A stretch of DNA of 64,000 nucleotides, taken from positions 44,066-108,065 of the forward strand of contig NZ_JAUXOV010000029.1 of assembly GCF_030684215.1 (NCBI RefSeq), written 5' to 3'. Under the pieces are notes generated by a model that worked only from the letters and a program-made list of their open reading frames with translations, did no database searches and had not been told where the DNA came from. How positions within the stretch are numbered: position 1 is the first letter of the stretch; every line of letters starts with the position of its first letter. Below are positions 17,810-28,210 of this stretch, piece after piece. Position numbers and translations under genes: made by a program. The stretch is from Pseudotabrizicola sp. Its GTDB lineage: Bacteria; Pseudomonadota; Alphaproteobacteria; Rhodobacterales; Rhodobacteraceae.

Positions 17810-17823
17810 ATGATCTAGATCAA
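17810..17823 (+). promoter_or_regulatory. FNR/NarR-type box upstream of narK
   Basis: ATGATCTAGATCAA has 5-4-5 symmetry with one mismatch to the FNR consensus. Its centre is 88 bp upstream of the narK start, implying a transcript start near 17858 and a leader of about 47 nt. The same 254-bp region holds the narR box, so the two operons are divergently controlled. Confidence 0.6.
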
Positions 17824-17904
17824 GTCATGAGCGCCGCTCCGGCCTCAAGTCTGGCTCTGAACCCCATGCAGGGGTGACACCGCTATTCTTGCCGGAGAAC
17901 CGCC

Positions 17905-20622
17905 ATGCAGACCGTAGCAACAGCCTCACGCGCCGATCAGACGCGCGCCTTGAGCCTGAGCACGATCGCCTTCACCGCCTGTTTTGCGGTCTGGACGATT
18001 TTTTCCATCATCGGGGTCGCCATCAAGGCAGAACTTGGTCTGAATGACACCCAGTTTGGCCTTCTGATAGCAACGCCGATCCTTACCGGTTCCGTATCAC
18101 GCCTGTTTCTTGGTGTTTGGACCGAAAAATACGGCGGACGACTGGTGTTCTCCAGCCAGATGATCCTGACAGCGCTTGCGACTTGGGCGCTGACGCTGGC
18201 GGACACTTACGTAATGTATCTGGTCGCGGCACTTGGCATCGGGCTGGCGGGCGGATCGTTCATTATCGGCGTGGCCTATGTCAGCCGCTGGTATGACGCA
18301 GGTCATCAGGGGACGGCACTGGGTATTTTCGGTGCAGGCAACGTTGGGGCCGCAGTCACAAAGTTCGTCGCCCCCTTCGTAATGGTGGGTTTTGGTTGGC
18401 ACGGGGTGGCTTATGTCTGGGCGGCCGGACTTGCCACCATTGGTGTGCTGTTTTTCCTGCTCGCCAAGGATGATCCCGAGTTTGTGGAACGCCGCAAGAC
18501 CGGCACCAAGGCGCCTTCCCTCGCGCAGCAGTTTGCACCGCTGAAAAACCTGCAAGTTTGGCGCTTTTCGCTTTACTACTTCTTCGTTTTCGGTGCCTTC
18601 GTTGCACTGGCGCTGTGGATGCCGCATTACCTAATCGACGTCTATGGCATCGACGTTCGCTTCGCAGGCATGGCCGCCGCCTCTTTCAGTCTCTCGGCCA
18701 GCTTGTTCCGGGCCTATGGCGGGATCCTGTCTGACAAATTTGGCGCGCGCTCGGTCATGTACTGGACCTTTGGGTTCAGCATGCTGTTTCTGTTCATGCT
18801 GTCCTATCCTCCGACCGATTACATAATTCAGGGCAAGGATGGTCCGATCGCCTTTTCCACGCAGATGGGCCTGTGGCCCTTCATCGTGACACTGTTCGCG
18901 CTCGGCTTTTTCATGAGCCTTGGCAAGGCGGCAGTGTTCAAGCACATCCCGGTCTACTATCCCAACCATGTGGGCGCGGTGGGCGGTCTTGTCGGCATGG
19001 TCGGCGGTCTCGGTGGTTTCATCCTGCCCATCGCCTTTGGCGCGCTGCTGGACCTGACGGGCATTTACACATCGTGCTTTGCCCTGCTCTTCGTCCTCGT
19101 CGCCATCGCGCTGACGTGGATGCACCTGTCGGTCCGGGCGATGGAACGTGCAGCCCATGGCGAAATTCTCGACCGGCTGCCACAGCTGCCCGAAATGCAG
19201 ACAATCCACCACCCTGAGCGCACTGCCATGCCGCGCGTGCTGGAGGAGTGGAGCCCCGAAGATCCCCAGTTCTGGGATTCAAAAGGCCGTGCTGTCGCGC
19301 GCCGCAATCTCTGGATTTCGATACCCGCGCTGCTTCTGGCCTTCTCGGTCTGGATGGTCTGGTCGATGGTGATTGCACGCTTGCCTGCCATCGGGTTCAA
19401 CTTTGCCCCGGAACAACTGTTCTGGCTTGCGGCCCTGCCCGCCCTGTCGGGCGCGACGCTGCGCATCTTCTATGGCTTCATGGTGCCGATCTTCGGCGGG
19501 CGCCTCTGGACGACGGTCTCGACCGCATCGCTTCTTTTGCCCGCCATCGGTATCGGATATGCCGTGCAAAACCCGCAAACGCCCTATTTCATCTTCCTCG
19601 TGCTGGCGCTGCTGTGCGGTCTCGGCGGGGCCAACTTTGCCTCCTCGATGGCCAATATCGGCTATTTCTTCCCCAAATCGGAAAAAGGCAATGCACTGGC
19701 CCTTAACGCCGGTCTGGGCAACCTTGGCGTCAGCGTCATGCAGTTCGTGGTGCCGCTGGTCATCACGATTAGCGTGTTCGGGGCCATGGGCGGCGCGCCG
19801 CAGGATCTGTCGGACGGCGGCCAGCTCTGGATGCAGAACGCGGGTTTTATATGGGTACCATTCATCCTTGCCGCCACCATCGCGGCATGGTGGGGCATGA
19901 ACGACATTGCCGATGCCAAGGCCAGCTTTGCCCAGCAATCGGTAATCTTCGGGCGCACCCACAACTGGCTTATGTGCGTCCTCTACATCGGCACCTTCGG
20001 CAGCTTCATCGGCTATTCGGCAGGCTTTCCGTTGCTGAGCCGGATTGTCTTCCCGGATGTCAACGCCCTTCAGTATGTCTTCCTTGGCCCGCTGGTCGGC
20101 GCTCTGAGCCGCGCTGGCACCGGCTGGGTGTCCGACAAGTTCGGCGGCGGGCGCGTCACCTTCTGGGTATTCGTGGGGATGATTGCCTCGGTCCTTGCAG
20201 TAATCCTTTCGCTTCAGGCAGGTTCGTTTGCCGGATTCTTCGCGGGCTTCATGGCGCTGTTCTTCTTCACCGGCGTCGGCAATGCCTCCACGTTCCAGAT
20301 GATTCCCGTAATCATGAGCCGCGAAGTGCCGCGTCTGATGCCGCTGCTGACCGGCACTGACCGCGCCCGTCAAATCGCCATGGAGTCCGGTGGGATCGTC
20401 GCCTTCACCAGCGCCATCGGCGCCTATGGCGGGTTCTTCATCCCGAAAGCCTACGGATCATCCATCGCCATGACCGGTAGCCCGATCGGCGCGCTGTGGC
20501 TGTTTCTGATCTTCTACGTGCTTTGCCTTGGCATCACCTGGGCCATCTATACGCGCCCAGGCGGGCTTCTCCATGACAACGAGCGCGGCCGTGCCACAAC
20601 CGCCGCCCACCCTGCACAATAA
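17905..20622 (+). CDS. narK: NarK, fused NarK1-NarK2 nitrate/nitrite transporter
   Basis: A 905-residue protein made of two MFS units in tandem (about residues 1-430 and 445-890; about 24 TM). Each unit carries an MFS-type nitrate-porter loop: GNVGAAVTKFVAPF in the first half, GLGNLGVSVMQFVVPL in the second. In Paracoccus the NarK1 half works as a proton-nitrate symporter and the NarK2 half as a nitrate/nitrite antiporter, and the fusion is typical there. It lies 15 bp upstream of narG and leads the nar operon. Confidence 0.96.
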   Translation: MQTVATASRADQTRALSLSTIAFTACFAVWTIFSIIGVAIKAELGLNDTQFGLLIATPILTGSVSRLFLGVWTEKYGGRLVFSSQMILTALATWALTLADTYVMYLVAALGIGLAGGSFIIGVAYVSRWYDAGHQGTALGIFGAGNVGAAVTKFVAPFVMVGFGWHGVAYVWAAGLATIGVLFFLLAKDDPEFVERRKTGTKAPSLAQQFAPLKNLQVWRFSLYYFFVFGAFVALALWMPHYLIDVYGIDVRFAGMAAASFSLSASLFRAYGGILSDKFGARSVMYWTFGFSMLFLFMLSYPPTDYIIQGKDGPIAFSTQMGLWPFIVTLFALGFFMSLGKAAVFKHIPVYYPNHVGAVGGLVGMVGGLGGFILPIAFGALLDLTGIYTSCFALLFVLVAIALTWMHLSVRAMERAAHGEILDRLPQLPEMQTIHHPERTAMPRVLEEWSPEDPQFWDSKGRAVARRNLWISIPALLLAFSVWMVWSMVIARLPAIGFNFAPEQLFWLAALPALSGATLRIFYGFMVPIFGGRLWTTVSTASLLLPAIGIGYAVQNPQTPYFIFLVLALLCGLGGANFASSMANIGYFFPKSEKGNALALNAGLGNLGVSVMQFVVPLVITISVFGAMGGAPQDLSDGGQLWMQNAGFIWVPFILAATIAAWWGMNDIADAKASFAQQSVIFGRTHNWLMCVLYIGTFGSFIGYSAGFPLLSRIVFPDVNALQYVFLGPLVGALSRAGTGWVSDKFGGGRVTFWVFVGMIASVLAVILSLQAGSFAGFFAGFMALFFFTGVGNASTFQMIPVIMSREVPRLMPLLTGTDRARQIAMESGGIVAFTSAIGAYGGFFIPKAYGSSIAMTGSPIGALWLFLIFYVLCLGITWAIYTRPGGLLHDNERGRATTAAHPAQ

Positions 20623-20637
20623 CGAAAGGAAGCCAAG

Positions 20638-23600
20638 ATGAGCCACCTGCTCGACAGACTGAACTTCTTCCAAAGCAAAGAGCTTGAGCAATTCTCGGAT
20701 GGCTGGGGCCAGACCACTTCCGAGAACCGCGATTGGGAAGACGTCTACAGAAACCGCTGGCGGCACGACAAGGTTGTGCGCTCGACCCACGGCGTGAACT
20801 GCACAGGGTCCTGTTCGTGGAAGATCTACGTCAAATCCGGGATTGTGACGTGGGAGACGCAGCAGACTGACTATCCGCGCACCCGGGCGGGATTGCCAAA
20901 CCACGAGCCACGCGGTTGTGCGCGGGGGGCGTCGTATAGCTGGTATCTGTATTCCGCCAATCGCGTGAAGAACCCGCTGATCCGGGGGGCGTTGATGCGC
21001 GCCTGGCGCAAGATGCGGCCCACCATGACACCCGTGGCGGCATGGGCCTCGATCCAGAATGATCCTGTTTTGCGCGCGAGTTATACCAAAACGCGGGGCA
21101 AGGGCGGTTTCGTGCGCGCAACGTGGGACGAGGCGACCGAGATCATCGCCGCTGCCAACGCCTATACCGCCAAGACCTGGGGTCCTGACCGGGTGTTTGG
21201 CTTCTCGCCAATCCCGGCCATGTCGATGGTCAGCTATGCGGCCGGCTCGCGCTACCTCAGCCTCTTGGGCGGCACCTGCATGTCGTTCTACGACTGGTAT
21301 TGCGACCTACCGCCCGCCTCGCCCCAGACCTGGGGCGAACAGACCGACGTGCCGGAATCGGCCGACTGGTACAATGCAGGCTTCCTGATGCTGTGGGGTT
21401 CGAACGTGCCTCAGACCCGCACGCCCGACGCGCATTTCTACACCGAAGTGCGCTATCGCGGCACCAAATCCGCCGTGGTCAGCCCCGATTATTCCGAGGC
21501 AGCCAAGTTCGGTGACATCTGGCTGAACCCTCAAGCTGGCACCGATGCCGCGCTGGCAATGGCCATGGGTCATGTGATCCTGCGCGAGTTCCATCTGGAC
21601 CGGCAGGCCGAATATTTCGAGGACTACGCTCGCAAATACACCGACATGCCGATGCTGGTGCGGCTGGAAGACCGCGACGGCCAACTGGTACCCGGCCGGA
21701 TGCTGCGCGCCGAGGATTTCGACGGCAAGCTGGGCGAAACCAACAACCCCGACTGGAAGACGGTCGCCTATGACGAGGCATCCGGTCAGATCGTGGCTCC
21801 CAACGGGTCCATCGGATTCCGCTGGGGTGAAGAGGGCAAGTGGAACCTTGAGCAGCGCGCCAAGGGAACTGAGGCCCAACTGCGCCTGAGCCAGATCTTG
21901 GACGGCGATCACGACGAGGTGGTGGGCGTCGATTTCCCCTATTTCGGCGGGGTTGCGACTGGCGATTTCGTGAAATGCGACCACCCCGAGGTTCTGACCC
22001 GGAACATTCCTGCCCTCCGCGTCACCTTGGCCGACGGTCAGTCAGCGCTGGTCGCCACGGTGTTCGACCTGTTCTGCGCCAACTACGGGCTTGATCGCGG
22101 CCTTGGCGGCAAGTGGGTATCCAAGGACTTCAACGACGACAGCCCCTATACCCCGGCATGGGCCGAAAAGATTACCGGCGTCGACCGGGAAAAGATCATC
22201 GCCGTCGCGCGGGAATTCGCGGGCAACGCGGAAAAGACCCGTGGCAAGAGCATGGTCATCCTCGGGGCCGGTCTGAACCACTGGTACCACATGGACATGA
22301 ACTACCGCGGCATCATCAACATGCTGGTGATGTGCGGCTGCATCGGGCAGGAGGGCGGCGGTTGGTCGCATTATGTCGGTCAGGAAAAGCTGCGCCCGCA
22401 GACCGGCTGGGCACCGCTGGCCTTCGCGCTGGACTGGAGCCGCCCGCCTCGGCAGATGAACTCGACCTCGTGCTGGTATGCGCACACTGATCAGTGGCGC
22501 TATGAGACATTGCGGGCAGACGAGATCCTGTCGCCCACCGCGCCTGCGGGCGATTGGGATATCAGCCTGATCGACTACAATATCCGCGCCGAACGGATGG
22601 GCTGGTTGCCATCTGCCCCGCAACTGAAAACCAACCCGTTGGCGGTGGCGAAACAGGCCAAGGCGGCGGGTAAGGAGATCAAGGACTTCGTTTCAGAGCA
22701 ACTGAAATCCGGCGACCTGCAGATGTCCTGCGAAGACCCGGATGCGCCGGAAAACTGGCCGCGCAATCTGTTCGTCTGGCGGTCCAACCTGCTGGGGTCC
22801 TCGGGCAAGGGGCATGAATATTTCCTCAAGCACCTTCTGGGCACTGACCACGGCGTGATGGGCAAGGATCTGGGCGAAGAAGGCGGTGCGATGCCGAAAG
22901 AGGCCGTGTGGCATGATGAGGCGCCGAAAGGCAAACTCGACCTGCTGGTGACCATCGACTTCCGGATGTCCACCACCTGCGTCTATTCCGACATCGTGCT
23001 GCCGACGGCCAGCTGGTACGAAAAGGACGATCTGAACACCTCCGATATGCACCCCTTCATCCACCCGCTGCAGGCGGCGGTGGATCCGGCGTATGAGAGC
23101 AAGTCGGACTGGGAAATCTTCAAGTCGATCGCTCGCAAATTTTCGGAAGTCGCGCCCGAAGTGCTGGGGGTCGAGACCGACATCGTCCAGCTTCCCTTGC
23201 TGCACGACACCCCCGCCGAGCTGGCGCAGGCCCATGTCCGCGACTGGAAAAAGGGCGAATGCGATCTGATCCCCGGCAAGACCGCGCCGAACTACATTGC
23301 GGTCGAGCGGGATTATCCGAACCTCTACAAGAAGTTCACCTCGGTCGGGCCGCTTTTGGAAAAGCTCGGCAACGGCGGCAAGGGGATCAACTGGGACACC
23401 AAGGTCGAAGTTGGGCATCTGCGTGATCTGAACGGGGTCGTGCTGGATGAGGGCGTGTCGAAGGGCATGGCCAAACTGGACACCGCGATCAACGCTGCGG
23501 AAATGATCCTGATGCTGGCTCCCGAAACCAACGGCGAAGTGGCCGTCAAGGCGTGGGAGGAACTGGAAAAACCCACTGGCCGCCACCACGCCCATCTGGC

Positions 23601-24384
23601 CGAGGGGGCGCATCACACCAAGATCCGCTTCCGCGATATCGCCGCCCAGCCGCGCAAGATCATCTCCAGCCCCACATGGTCGGGGATTGAGTCCGAGGAG
23701 GTCTGCTACAACGCGGGCTACACAAACGTGCATGAGCTGATCCCGTGGCGCACCCTGACAGGCCGCCAGCAGCTCTACCAGGACCACCTCTGGATGCGCG
23801 CCTTCGGCGAGGGCTTTGTCAGCTACCGCCCGCCGGTAGACCTCAAGACCATCACCAAGGCCGTCAACAACGACGCGGCCGAGGGCAGCCCGCATGTCGT
23901 GCTGAACTTCATCACGCCGCACCAGAAGTGGGGCATCCACAGCACCTATACCGACAACCTCCTGATGCTGACGCTGAACAGAGGCGGGCCGGTGGTCTGG
24001 ATGTCCGAGGTGGACGCCCAGAAGGCTGGGCTGGTCGATAACGACTGGGTTGAGGCCTACAACATCAACGGCGCGCTGACGGCGCGGGTGGTGGTGTCCC
24101 AGCGGATTAAGCAGGGCACATTGTTCATGTATCACGCCCAAGAAAAGATCGTGAACACGCCCGGATCGGAAAAGACAGGCAATCGTGGCGGCATCCATAA
24201 TTCGGTGACGCGCGCCACGCTGAAACCCACGCACATGATCGGCGGCTATGCGCAGTTGTCCTACGGCTTCAACTATTACGGCACCGTGGGCAGCAACCGC
24301 GACGAGTTCGTCATCGTGCGGAAAATGAAAAAGGTTGACTGGCTGGACACGCCCGCAACCCGCAAAGTGGAGGCAGCGGAATGA
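20638..24384 (+). CDS. narG: NarG, respiratory nitrate reductase alpha subunit
   Basis: Catalytic molybdo-bisMGD subunit of the cytoplasm-facing membrane nitrate reductase. It is full length at 1248 aa. The FS0 cluster motif near the N-terminus uses H51-x3-C55-x3-C59 (HGVNCTGSCSW), with the fourth cysteine in RGCARG. The Mo-aspartate motif YCDLPPASP is present. It has no export signal, consistent with a NarG-type enzyme. Overlaps narH by 4 bp. Confidence 0.98.
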   Translation: MSHLLDRLNFFQSKELEQFSDGWGQTTSENRDWEDVYRNRWRHDKVVRSTHGVNCTGSCSWKIYVKSGIVTWETQQTDYPRTRAGLPNHEPRGCARGASYSWYLYSANRVKNPLIRGALMRAWRKMRPTMTPVAAWASIQNDPVLRASYTKTRGKGGFVRATWDEATEIIAAANAYTAKTWGPDRVFGFSPIPAMSMVSYAAGSRYLSLLGGTCMSFYDWYCDLPPASPQTWGEQTDVPESADWYNAGFLMLWGSNVPQTRTPDAHFYTEVRYRGTKSAVVSPDYSEAAKFGDIWLNPQAGTDAALAMAMGHVILREFHLDRQAEYFEDYARKYTDMPMLVRLEDRDGQLVPGRMLRAEDFDGKLGETNNPDWKTVAYDEASGQIVAPNGSIGFRWGEEGKWNLEQRAKGTEAQLRLSQILDGDHDEVVGVDFPYFGGVATGDFVKCDHPEVLTRNIPALRVTLADGQSALVATVFDLFCANYGLDRGLGGKWVSKDFNDDSPYTPAWAEKITGVDREKIIAVAREFAGNAEKTRGKSMVILGAGLNHWYHMDMNYRGIINMLVMCGCIGQEGGGWSHYVGQEKLRPQTGWAPLAFALDWSRPPRQMNSTSCWYAHTDQWRYETLRADEILSPTAPAGDWDISLIDYNIRAERMGWLPSAPQLKTNPLAVAKQAKAAGKEIKDFVSEQLKSGDLQMSCEDPDAPENWPRNLFVWRSNLLGSSGKGHEYFLKHLLGTDHGVMGKDLGEEGGAMPKEAVWHDEAPKGKLDLLVTIDFRMSTTCVYSDIVLPTASWYEKDDLNTSDMHPFIHPLQAAVDPAYESKSDWEIFKSIARKFSEVAPEVLGVETDIVQLPLLHDTPAELAQAHVRDWKKGECDLIPGKTAPNYIAVERDYPNLYKKFTSVGPLLEKLGNGGKGINWDTKVEVGHLRDLNGVVLDEGVSKGMAKLDTAINAAEMILMLAPETNGEVAVKAWEELEKPTGRHHAHLAEGAHHTKIRFRDIAAQPRKIISSPTWSGIESEEVCYNAGYTNVHELIPWRTLTGRQQLYQDHLWMRAFGEGFVSYRPPVDLKTITKAVNNDAAEGSPHVVLNFITPHQKWGIHSTYTDNLLMLTLNRGGPVVWMSEVDAQKAGLVDNDWVEAYNINGALTARVVVSQRIKQGTLFMYHAQEKIVNTPGSEKTGNRGGIHNSVTRATLKPTHMIGGYAQLSYGFNYYGTVGSNRDEFVIVRKMKKVDWLDTPATRKVEAAE

Positions 24385-25907
24385 GAGTGCGCGCGCAAAT
24401 CGGCAAGGTTCTGAACCTGGACAAGTGCATCGGGTGTCACACTTGCTCTGTCACCTGTAAGAACGTCTGGACCAGCCGCGAAGGCGTTGAATACGCCTGG
24501 TTCAACAACGTCGAGACGAAACCCGGCACCGGCTATCCGACTGACTGGGAGAATCAGAAGCGCTGGAACGGGGGCTGGGCCCGGTCGAAATCGGGCAAGC
24601 TGCACCCCAAGCAGGGCTCCAAGTGGCGGATCCTGGCGAACATCTTCGCGAACCCGGACATGCCGGAAATCGACGATTACTATGAGCCGTTCGATTTCGA
24701 CTATGACCACCTGAAATCGGCGCCCGACATGAATGCCTTTCCCACCGCGCGCCCTCGGTCCAAGATCACCGGCGAGCGGATGGAAAAGATAGAAAAGGGC
24801 CCGAACTGGGAGGAAATCCTCGGCGGTGAGTTCTCAAAGCGGTCCAAGGACCACAACTTTGAGAACATCCAGAAGCAGATCTACGGAGAGTATGAAAATA
24901 CCTTCATGATGTATCTGCCACGCCTGTGTGAGCATTGCCTGAACCCCACCTGTTCGGCCGCCTGCCCTTCAGGCGCGATCTACAAGCGCGAGGAAGACGG
25001 CATCGTCCTGATCGATCAGGAAAAGTGCCGTGGATGGCGGATGTGCATCTCGGGCTGCCCCTACAAGAAGATCTATTACAACTGGGACAGCGGCAAATCC
25101 GAGAAATGCACCTTTTGCTATCCGCGGATTGAATCCGGTCAGCCGACGGTCTGTTCGGAAACCTGCGTCGGTCGAATACGCTATCTGGGCGTGATCCTGT
25201 ATGACGCCGACAAGATCGAGGCGGCGGCAAGCAGCGAACGCGAAACCGATCTTTATGGCGCACAGCTTGACGTGTTCCTTGATCCGAATGACCCGGACGT
25301 GATCGCTGCCGCCCGTAGGGATGGCGTTCCCGAAGACTGGATCGAATCTGCCAAGATCAGCCCGATCTGGAAGATGGCGATGGAGTGGAAGGTCGCCTTT
25401 CCGCTGCATCCCGAATACCGCACCCTGCCGATGGTGTGGTATATTCCGCCGCTGTCACCGATCCAGAATGCAGCGCAAGCCGGCCAGATCGCGATGAGCG
25501 ACCAGATGCCCGATGTGCGCAGCCTGCGCATTCCGGTGCAGTATCTGGCCAATATGCTTACGGCAGGTGACGAGGAACCGATCGTTCACGCGCTTGAACG
25601 CATGTCGGCGATGCGCCTCTATATGCGCGCGCTGACGGTGGACGGCGTGCGCGACGAAGGCATTGCTGCCCGCGTCGGCATGTCGGGCCGAATGATCGAG
25701 GACATGTACAAGATCATGGCGATCGCCGACTACGAGGATCGTTTTGCGATCCCGACTGCACACCGCGAACAAAATGAAGAGGGTGCCGACATTCGTGGTG
25801 GCTGCGGCTTTACCGATGGCAATGGCTGTTCCAGCGGCGAAACGGGCAAAACCACCATGTTCGGCGGCAAGAAAAAATCCTTTGCCCTTCCGTTGGAGTC
25901 ATTCTGA
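24381..25907 (+). CDS. narH: NarH, respiratory nitrate reductase beta subunit
   Basis: Iron-sulfur electron-transfer subunit, 508 aa. Four cysteine groups are visible: CIGCHTCSVTC (from about residue 16), CEHCLNPTCSAACP, CRGWRMCISGCP and CTFCYP...CSETCVG. The tryptophan in CRGWRMC marks the [3Fe-4S] centre. It shares one base with the narJ start and conducts electrons from NarI to NarG. Confidence 0.98.
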   Translation: MRVRAQIGKVLNLDKCIGCHTCSVTCKNVWTSREGVEYAWFNNVETKPGTGYPTDWENQKRWNGGWARSKSGKLHPKQGSKWRILANIFANPDMPEIDDYYEPFDFDYDHLKSAPDMNAFPTARPRSKITGERMEKIEKGPNWEEILGGEFSKRSKDHNFENIQKQIYGEYENTFMMYLPRLCEHCLNPTCSAACPSGAIYKREEDGIVLIDQEKCRGWRMCISGCPYKKIYYNWDSGKSEKCTFCYPRIESGQPTVCSETCVGRIRYLGVILYDADKIEAAASSERETDLYGAQLDVFLDPNDPDVIAAARRDGVPEDWIESAKISPIWKMAMEWKVAFPLHPEYRTLPMVWYIPPLSPIQNAAQAGQIAMSDQMPDVRSLRIPVQYLANMLTAGDEEPIVHALERMSAMRLYMRALTVDGVRDEGIAARVGMSGRMIEDMYKIMAIADYEDRFAIPTAHREQNEEGADIRGGCGFTDGNGCSSGETGKTTMFGGKKKSFALPLESF

Positions 25908-26611
25908 TGATGGACCGTACACTCAAGGCGCTGTCGCTTACGCTCAGCTATCCGACAGCCGAACTGCAAGAAGCGATGGCTGATATCGCAGCTGTCATGG
26001 CCTCCGATCACCGACTTGAAGCTGAAACCTGCGAGTCATTGCAAAAGTTGGCCAAGGAAGTGGGGCAGGGCGATCTGTTCGACGTTCAGGAAAGCTATGT
26101 AATGCTGTTCGACCGATCACGTACACTTTCACTGAACCTCTTCGAGCATGTCCATGGCGAAAGCCGGGACAGGGGGGGCGCAATGGTCAGCTTGATCGAG
26201 ACCTACCGGGGGGCGGGCTTCGAGCCCGCCACCACGGAACTGCCCGACCACCTGCCGGTGTTGCTGGAATTCCTGTCGACGCGTCCCTCGCTCGAGGCAC
26301 AGGAAACTTTGGCGGATGCGGCGCATATCTTCGACGCGCTTGCCACCCGTTTGGTGCGGCGCGAGAGCAGGTATGCTGCCGCGTTCGCCGCTCTTTCCCA
26401 GCTTGCTGGCGCGCAGGCGGATGCCGAGGCCGTAGCCGTGATGTTGGCGCAGCCCGATGATGACCCCACAGACCTTAACGCGCTCGATGCCGTTTGGGAG
26501 GAGACCGAAGTCACATTCGGTCCCGATCCAAACGCTGGGTGCCCGCAGGTTCGCGACATGCTGGCTACCATGGACAGGCCCGCCCCCACACCGCTGAGCA
26601 GGAGCGCATGA
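25907..26611 (+). CDS. narJ: NarJ, nitrate reductase assembly chaperone
   Basis: A 234-residue TorD-family chaperone for NarG cofactor insertion. Typical segments are LSLTLSYPTAELQEAM at the N-terminus and LFEHVHGESRDRGGAMV in the middle, with DHLPVLLEFLS following. Two ATGs (25907 and 25910) are equally possible starts. It sits between narH and narI, as in all narGHJI operons. Confidence 0.95.
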   Translation: MMDRTLKALSLTLSYPTAELQEAMADIAAVMASDHRLEAETCESLQKLAKEVGQGDLFDVQESYVMLFDRSRTLSLNLFEHVHGESRDRGGAMVSLIETYRGAGFEPATTELPDHLPVLLEFLSTRPSLEAQETLADAAHIFDALATRLVRRESRYAAAFAALSQLAGAQADAEAVAVMLAQPDDDPTDLNALDAVWEETEVTFGPDPNAGCPQVRDMLATMDRPAPTPLSRSA

Positions 26612-26612
26612 C

Positions 26613-27389
26613 ATGTTCGGAAATTACGATCTCAACTTCCTGATCTTTGGCATCATGCCTTATGCCGTACTCGCCGTGGCACTGGTCGGCACTATTGCGC
26701 GATACGAACGGGATCCGTTCACTTGGAAAACCTCATCCAGTCAGCTCTTGCGCCGCAAGCAGCTTATGTGGGGCTCGGTGCTGTTTCACGTCGGCATCAT
26801 CGTCCTGTTTTTCGGCCATCTGATCGGCCTGTTCACCCCGGTCTGGATTCTCGACGCCCTTGGTATTCCGTATGGCGTGAAGCAATGGGTTGCGGTGATC
26901 TTGGGCGGGATTGCCGGGCTTTCGGCCTTCATCGGCGCCACGATGCTGCTTCATCGGCGGCTTTTTGATGCGCGCATCAGGGTCAATTCCAGCTTTGCCG
27001 ATATCGCAATTCTGGCGATCTTGTGGCTGCAGATCGTCATCGGCATGGGTACGATTATCGTGACACTGGACCATATGGACGGTGCCGGAATGGTGCTGTT
27101 CATGACCTGGTCTCAAAGCGTGATGACGCTCCAACTGAACGCCTGGACAGAGGTCATCAATGTGCATTGGCTCTACAAGGCACACATCGTCTTGGGCATG
27201 GTGATCGTAGCACTGTTTCCGTTCACCCGGCTGGTGCACATGCTGTCAGTGCCGATCCGATATGTCACGCTGCGTCCCGGTTATCAGATTGTCCGTTCGC
27301 GCCGCGGCCGCCCCCTTGAGGAACGCCGCCAAGCCTATGACGCCCGCCAAGGCAAATCCGGCCCTTCGGCCACGACGCCAGCGGAGTGA
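26613..27389 (+). CDS. narI: NarI, respiratory nitrate reductase gamma subunit (cytochrome b)
   Basis: Membrane diheme cytochrome b, 258 aa, five TM helices, which oxidises quinol on the periplasmic side. Heme histidines lie in LFHVGIIVLFFGHLIGLF and LYKAHIVLGMVIVALFPFTRLVHML. It follows narJ after 1 bp and precedes the PPIase gene by 6 bp. Confidence 0.97.
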   Translation: MFGNYDLNFLIFGIMPYAVLAVALVGTIARYERDPFTWKTSSSQLLRRKQLMWGSVLFHVGIIVLFFGHLIGLFTPVWILDALGIPYGVKQWVAVILGGIAGLSAFIGATMLLHRRLFDARIRVNSSFADIAILAILWLQIVIGMGTIIVTLDHMDGAGMVLFMTWSQSVMTLQLNAWTEVINVHWLYKAHIVLGMVIVALFPFTRLVHMLSVPIRYVTLRPGYQIVRSRRGRPLEERRQAYDARQGKSGPSATTPAE

Positions 27390-27395
27390 ACGAAG

Positions 27396-28190
27396 ATGAA
27401 CGTATCTCTTTTCCCAGATGTCGTTGTGAACGGCGAAACCATACCCTCGGCGGCAATCGCCGCCGAGGCCCAGAACCACACCGCCCCCAAGGACAAACCC
27501 GGCATCGCCTGGCGCAAGGCGGCGCAGGCGCTGGCGATCCGCACGCTCTTGCTGCAAGAGGCTCGCAAGCGTGACCTTGATGCCGACCCGGAGGAACTTG
27601 CGCCGGGCCGTTTCGAGACCGAAGATGAAGCCCTCATCCGTGCCCTTCTGGACGAGGCGCTGACCACTGCGCCGATCACGGAAGAGGCGGTTCGGGCCGA
27701 ATGGGCGCGCGATCCCAATCGCTATCGGTCCGCGCCCCTTTGGGACGTCTCGCACATCCTGTGCGCCTGTGACCCGCGGGACGAGCAAGAGCGGTTGGTT
27801 GCAGAGGCAAGGGCGGTTGCTCTTCTGGCGCGGCTTGATGGCGATGCCAAGGGCTTTGCGGCAGCCGCCCGGACAAGCGATTGCGGGTCAAAAGCGTCCG
27901 GTGGCCATCTGGGTCAGTTGGGCCCCAATGATACCGTGCCAGAGTTCGAAGCTGCGCTGCGCACCCTGGCGGAAGGCGGGATGACCGCGGCACCCGTCCT
28001 GTCACGGCGCGGCTGGCATCTCATCCGGCTGAACGCGACCGCACCGGGGCAGGTGCTGCCCTATGACACCGTCCGGCCCAAGATTACGCTAGCGCTGGAA
28101 AAGGCGGCGTGGGCGCGTGCGTCTCGGGACTTCATCGAAACACTTGCCGAAAGGGCGCAGATCTCGGGTACGAACCTTGCTCCGATCTGA
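27396..28190 (+). CDS. parvulin-type peptidyl-prolyl isomerase associated with nar operon
   Basis: A 264-residue protein with an N-terminal helical (SurA/NifM-like) part and a parvulin domain at about 110-225 (SHILCACDPRDE, then DCGSKASGGHLGQLGPNDTVPEFE, ending SRRGWHLIRL). No signal peptide is seen, so it is cytoplasmic. It is joined to narI by a 6-bp gap, suggesting a folding role for nitrate reductase subunits; that link is inferred from position. Confidence 0.85.
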   Translation: MNVSLFPDVVVNGETIPSAAIAAEAQNHTAPKDKPGIAWRKAAQALAIRTLLLQEARKRDLDADPEELAPGRFETEDEALIRALLDEALTTAPITEEAVRAEWARDPNRYRSAPLWDVSHILCACDPRDEQERLVAEARAVALLARLDGDAKGFAAAARTSDCGSKASGGHLGQLGPNDTVPEFEAALRTLAEGGMTAAPVLSRRGWHLIRLNATAPGQVLPYDTVRPKITLALEKAAWARASRDFIETLAERAQISGTNLAPI

Positions 28191-28210
28191 GCCTCGCGAA
28201 GGGGGTTGTC

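Noticed and set aside
22693..24234. 513-codon minus-strand open frame inside narG
   Set aside because: Shadow frame; narG is intact and the translation shows no family features.
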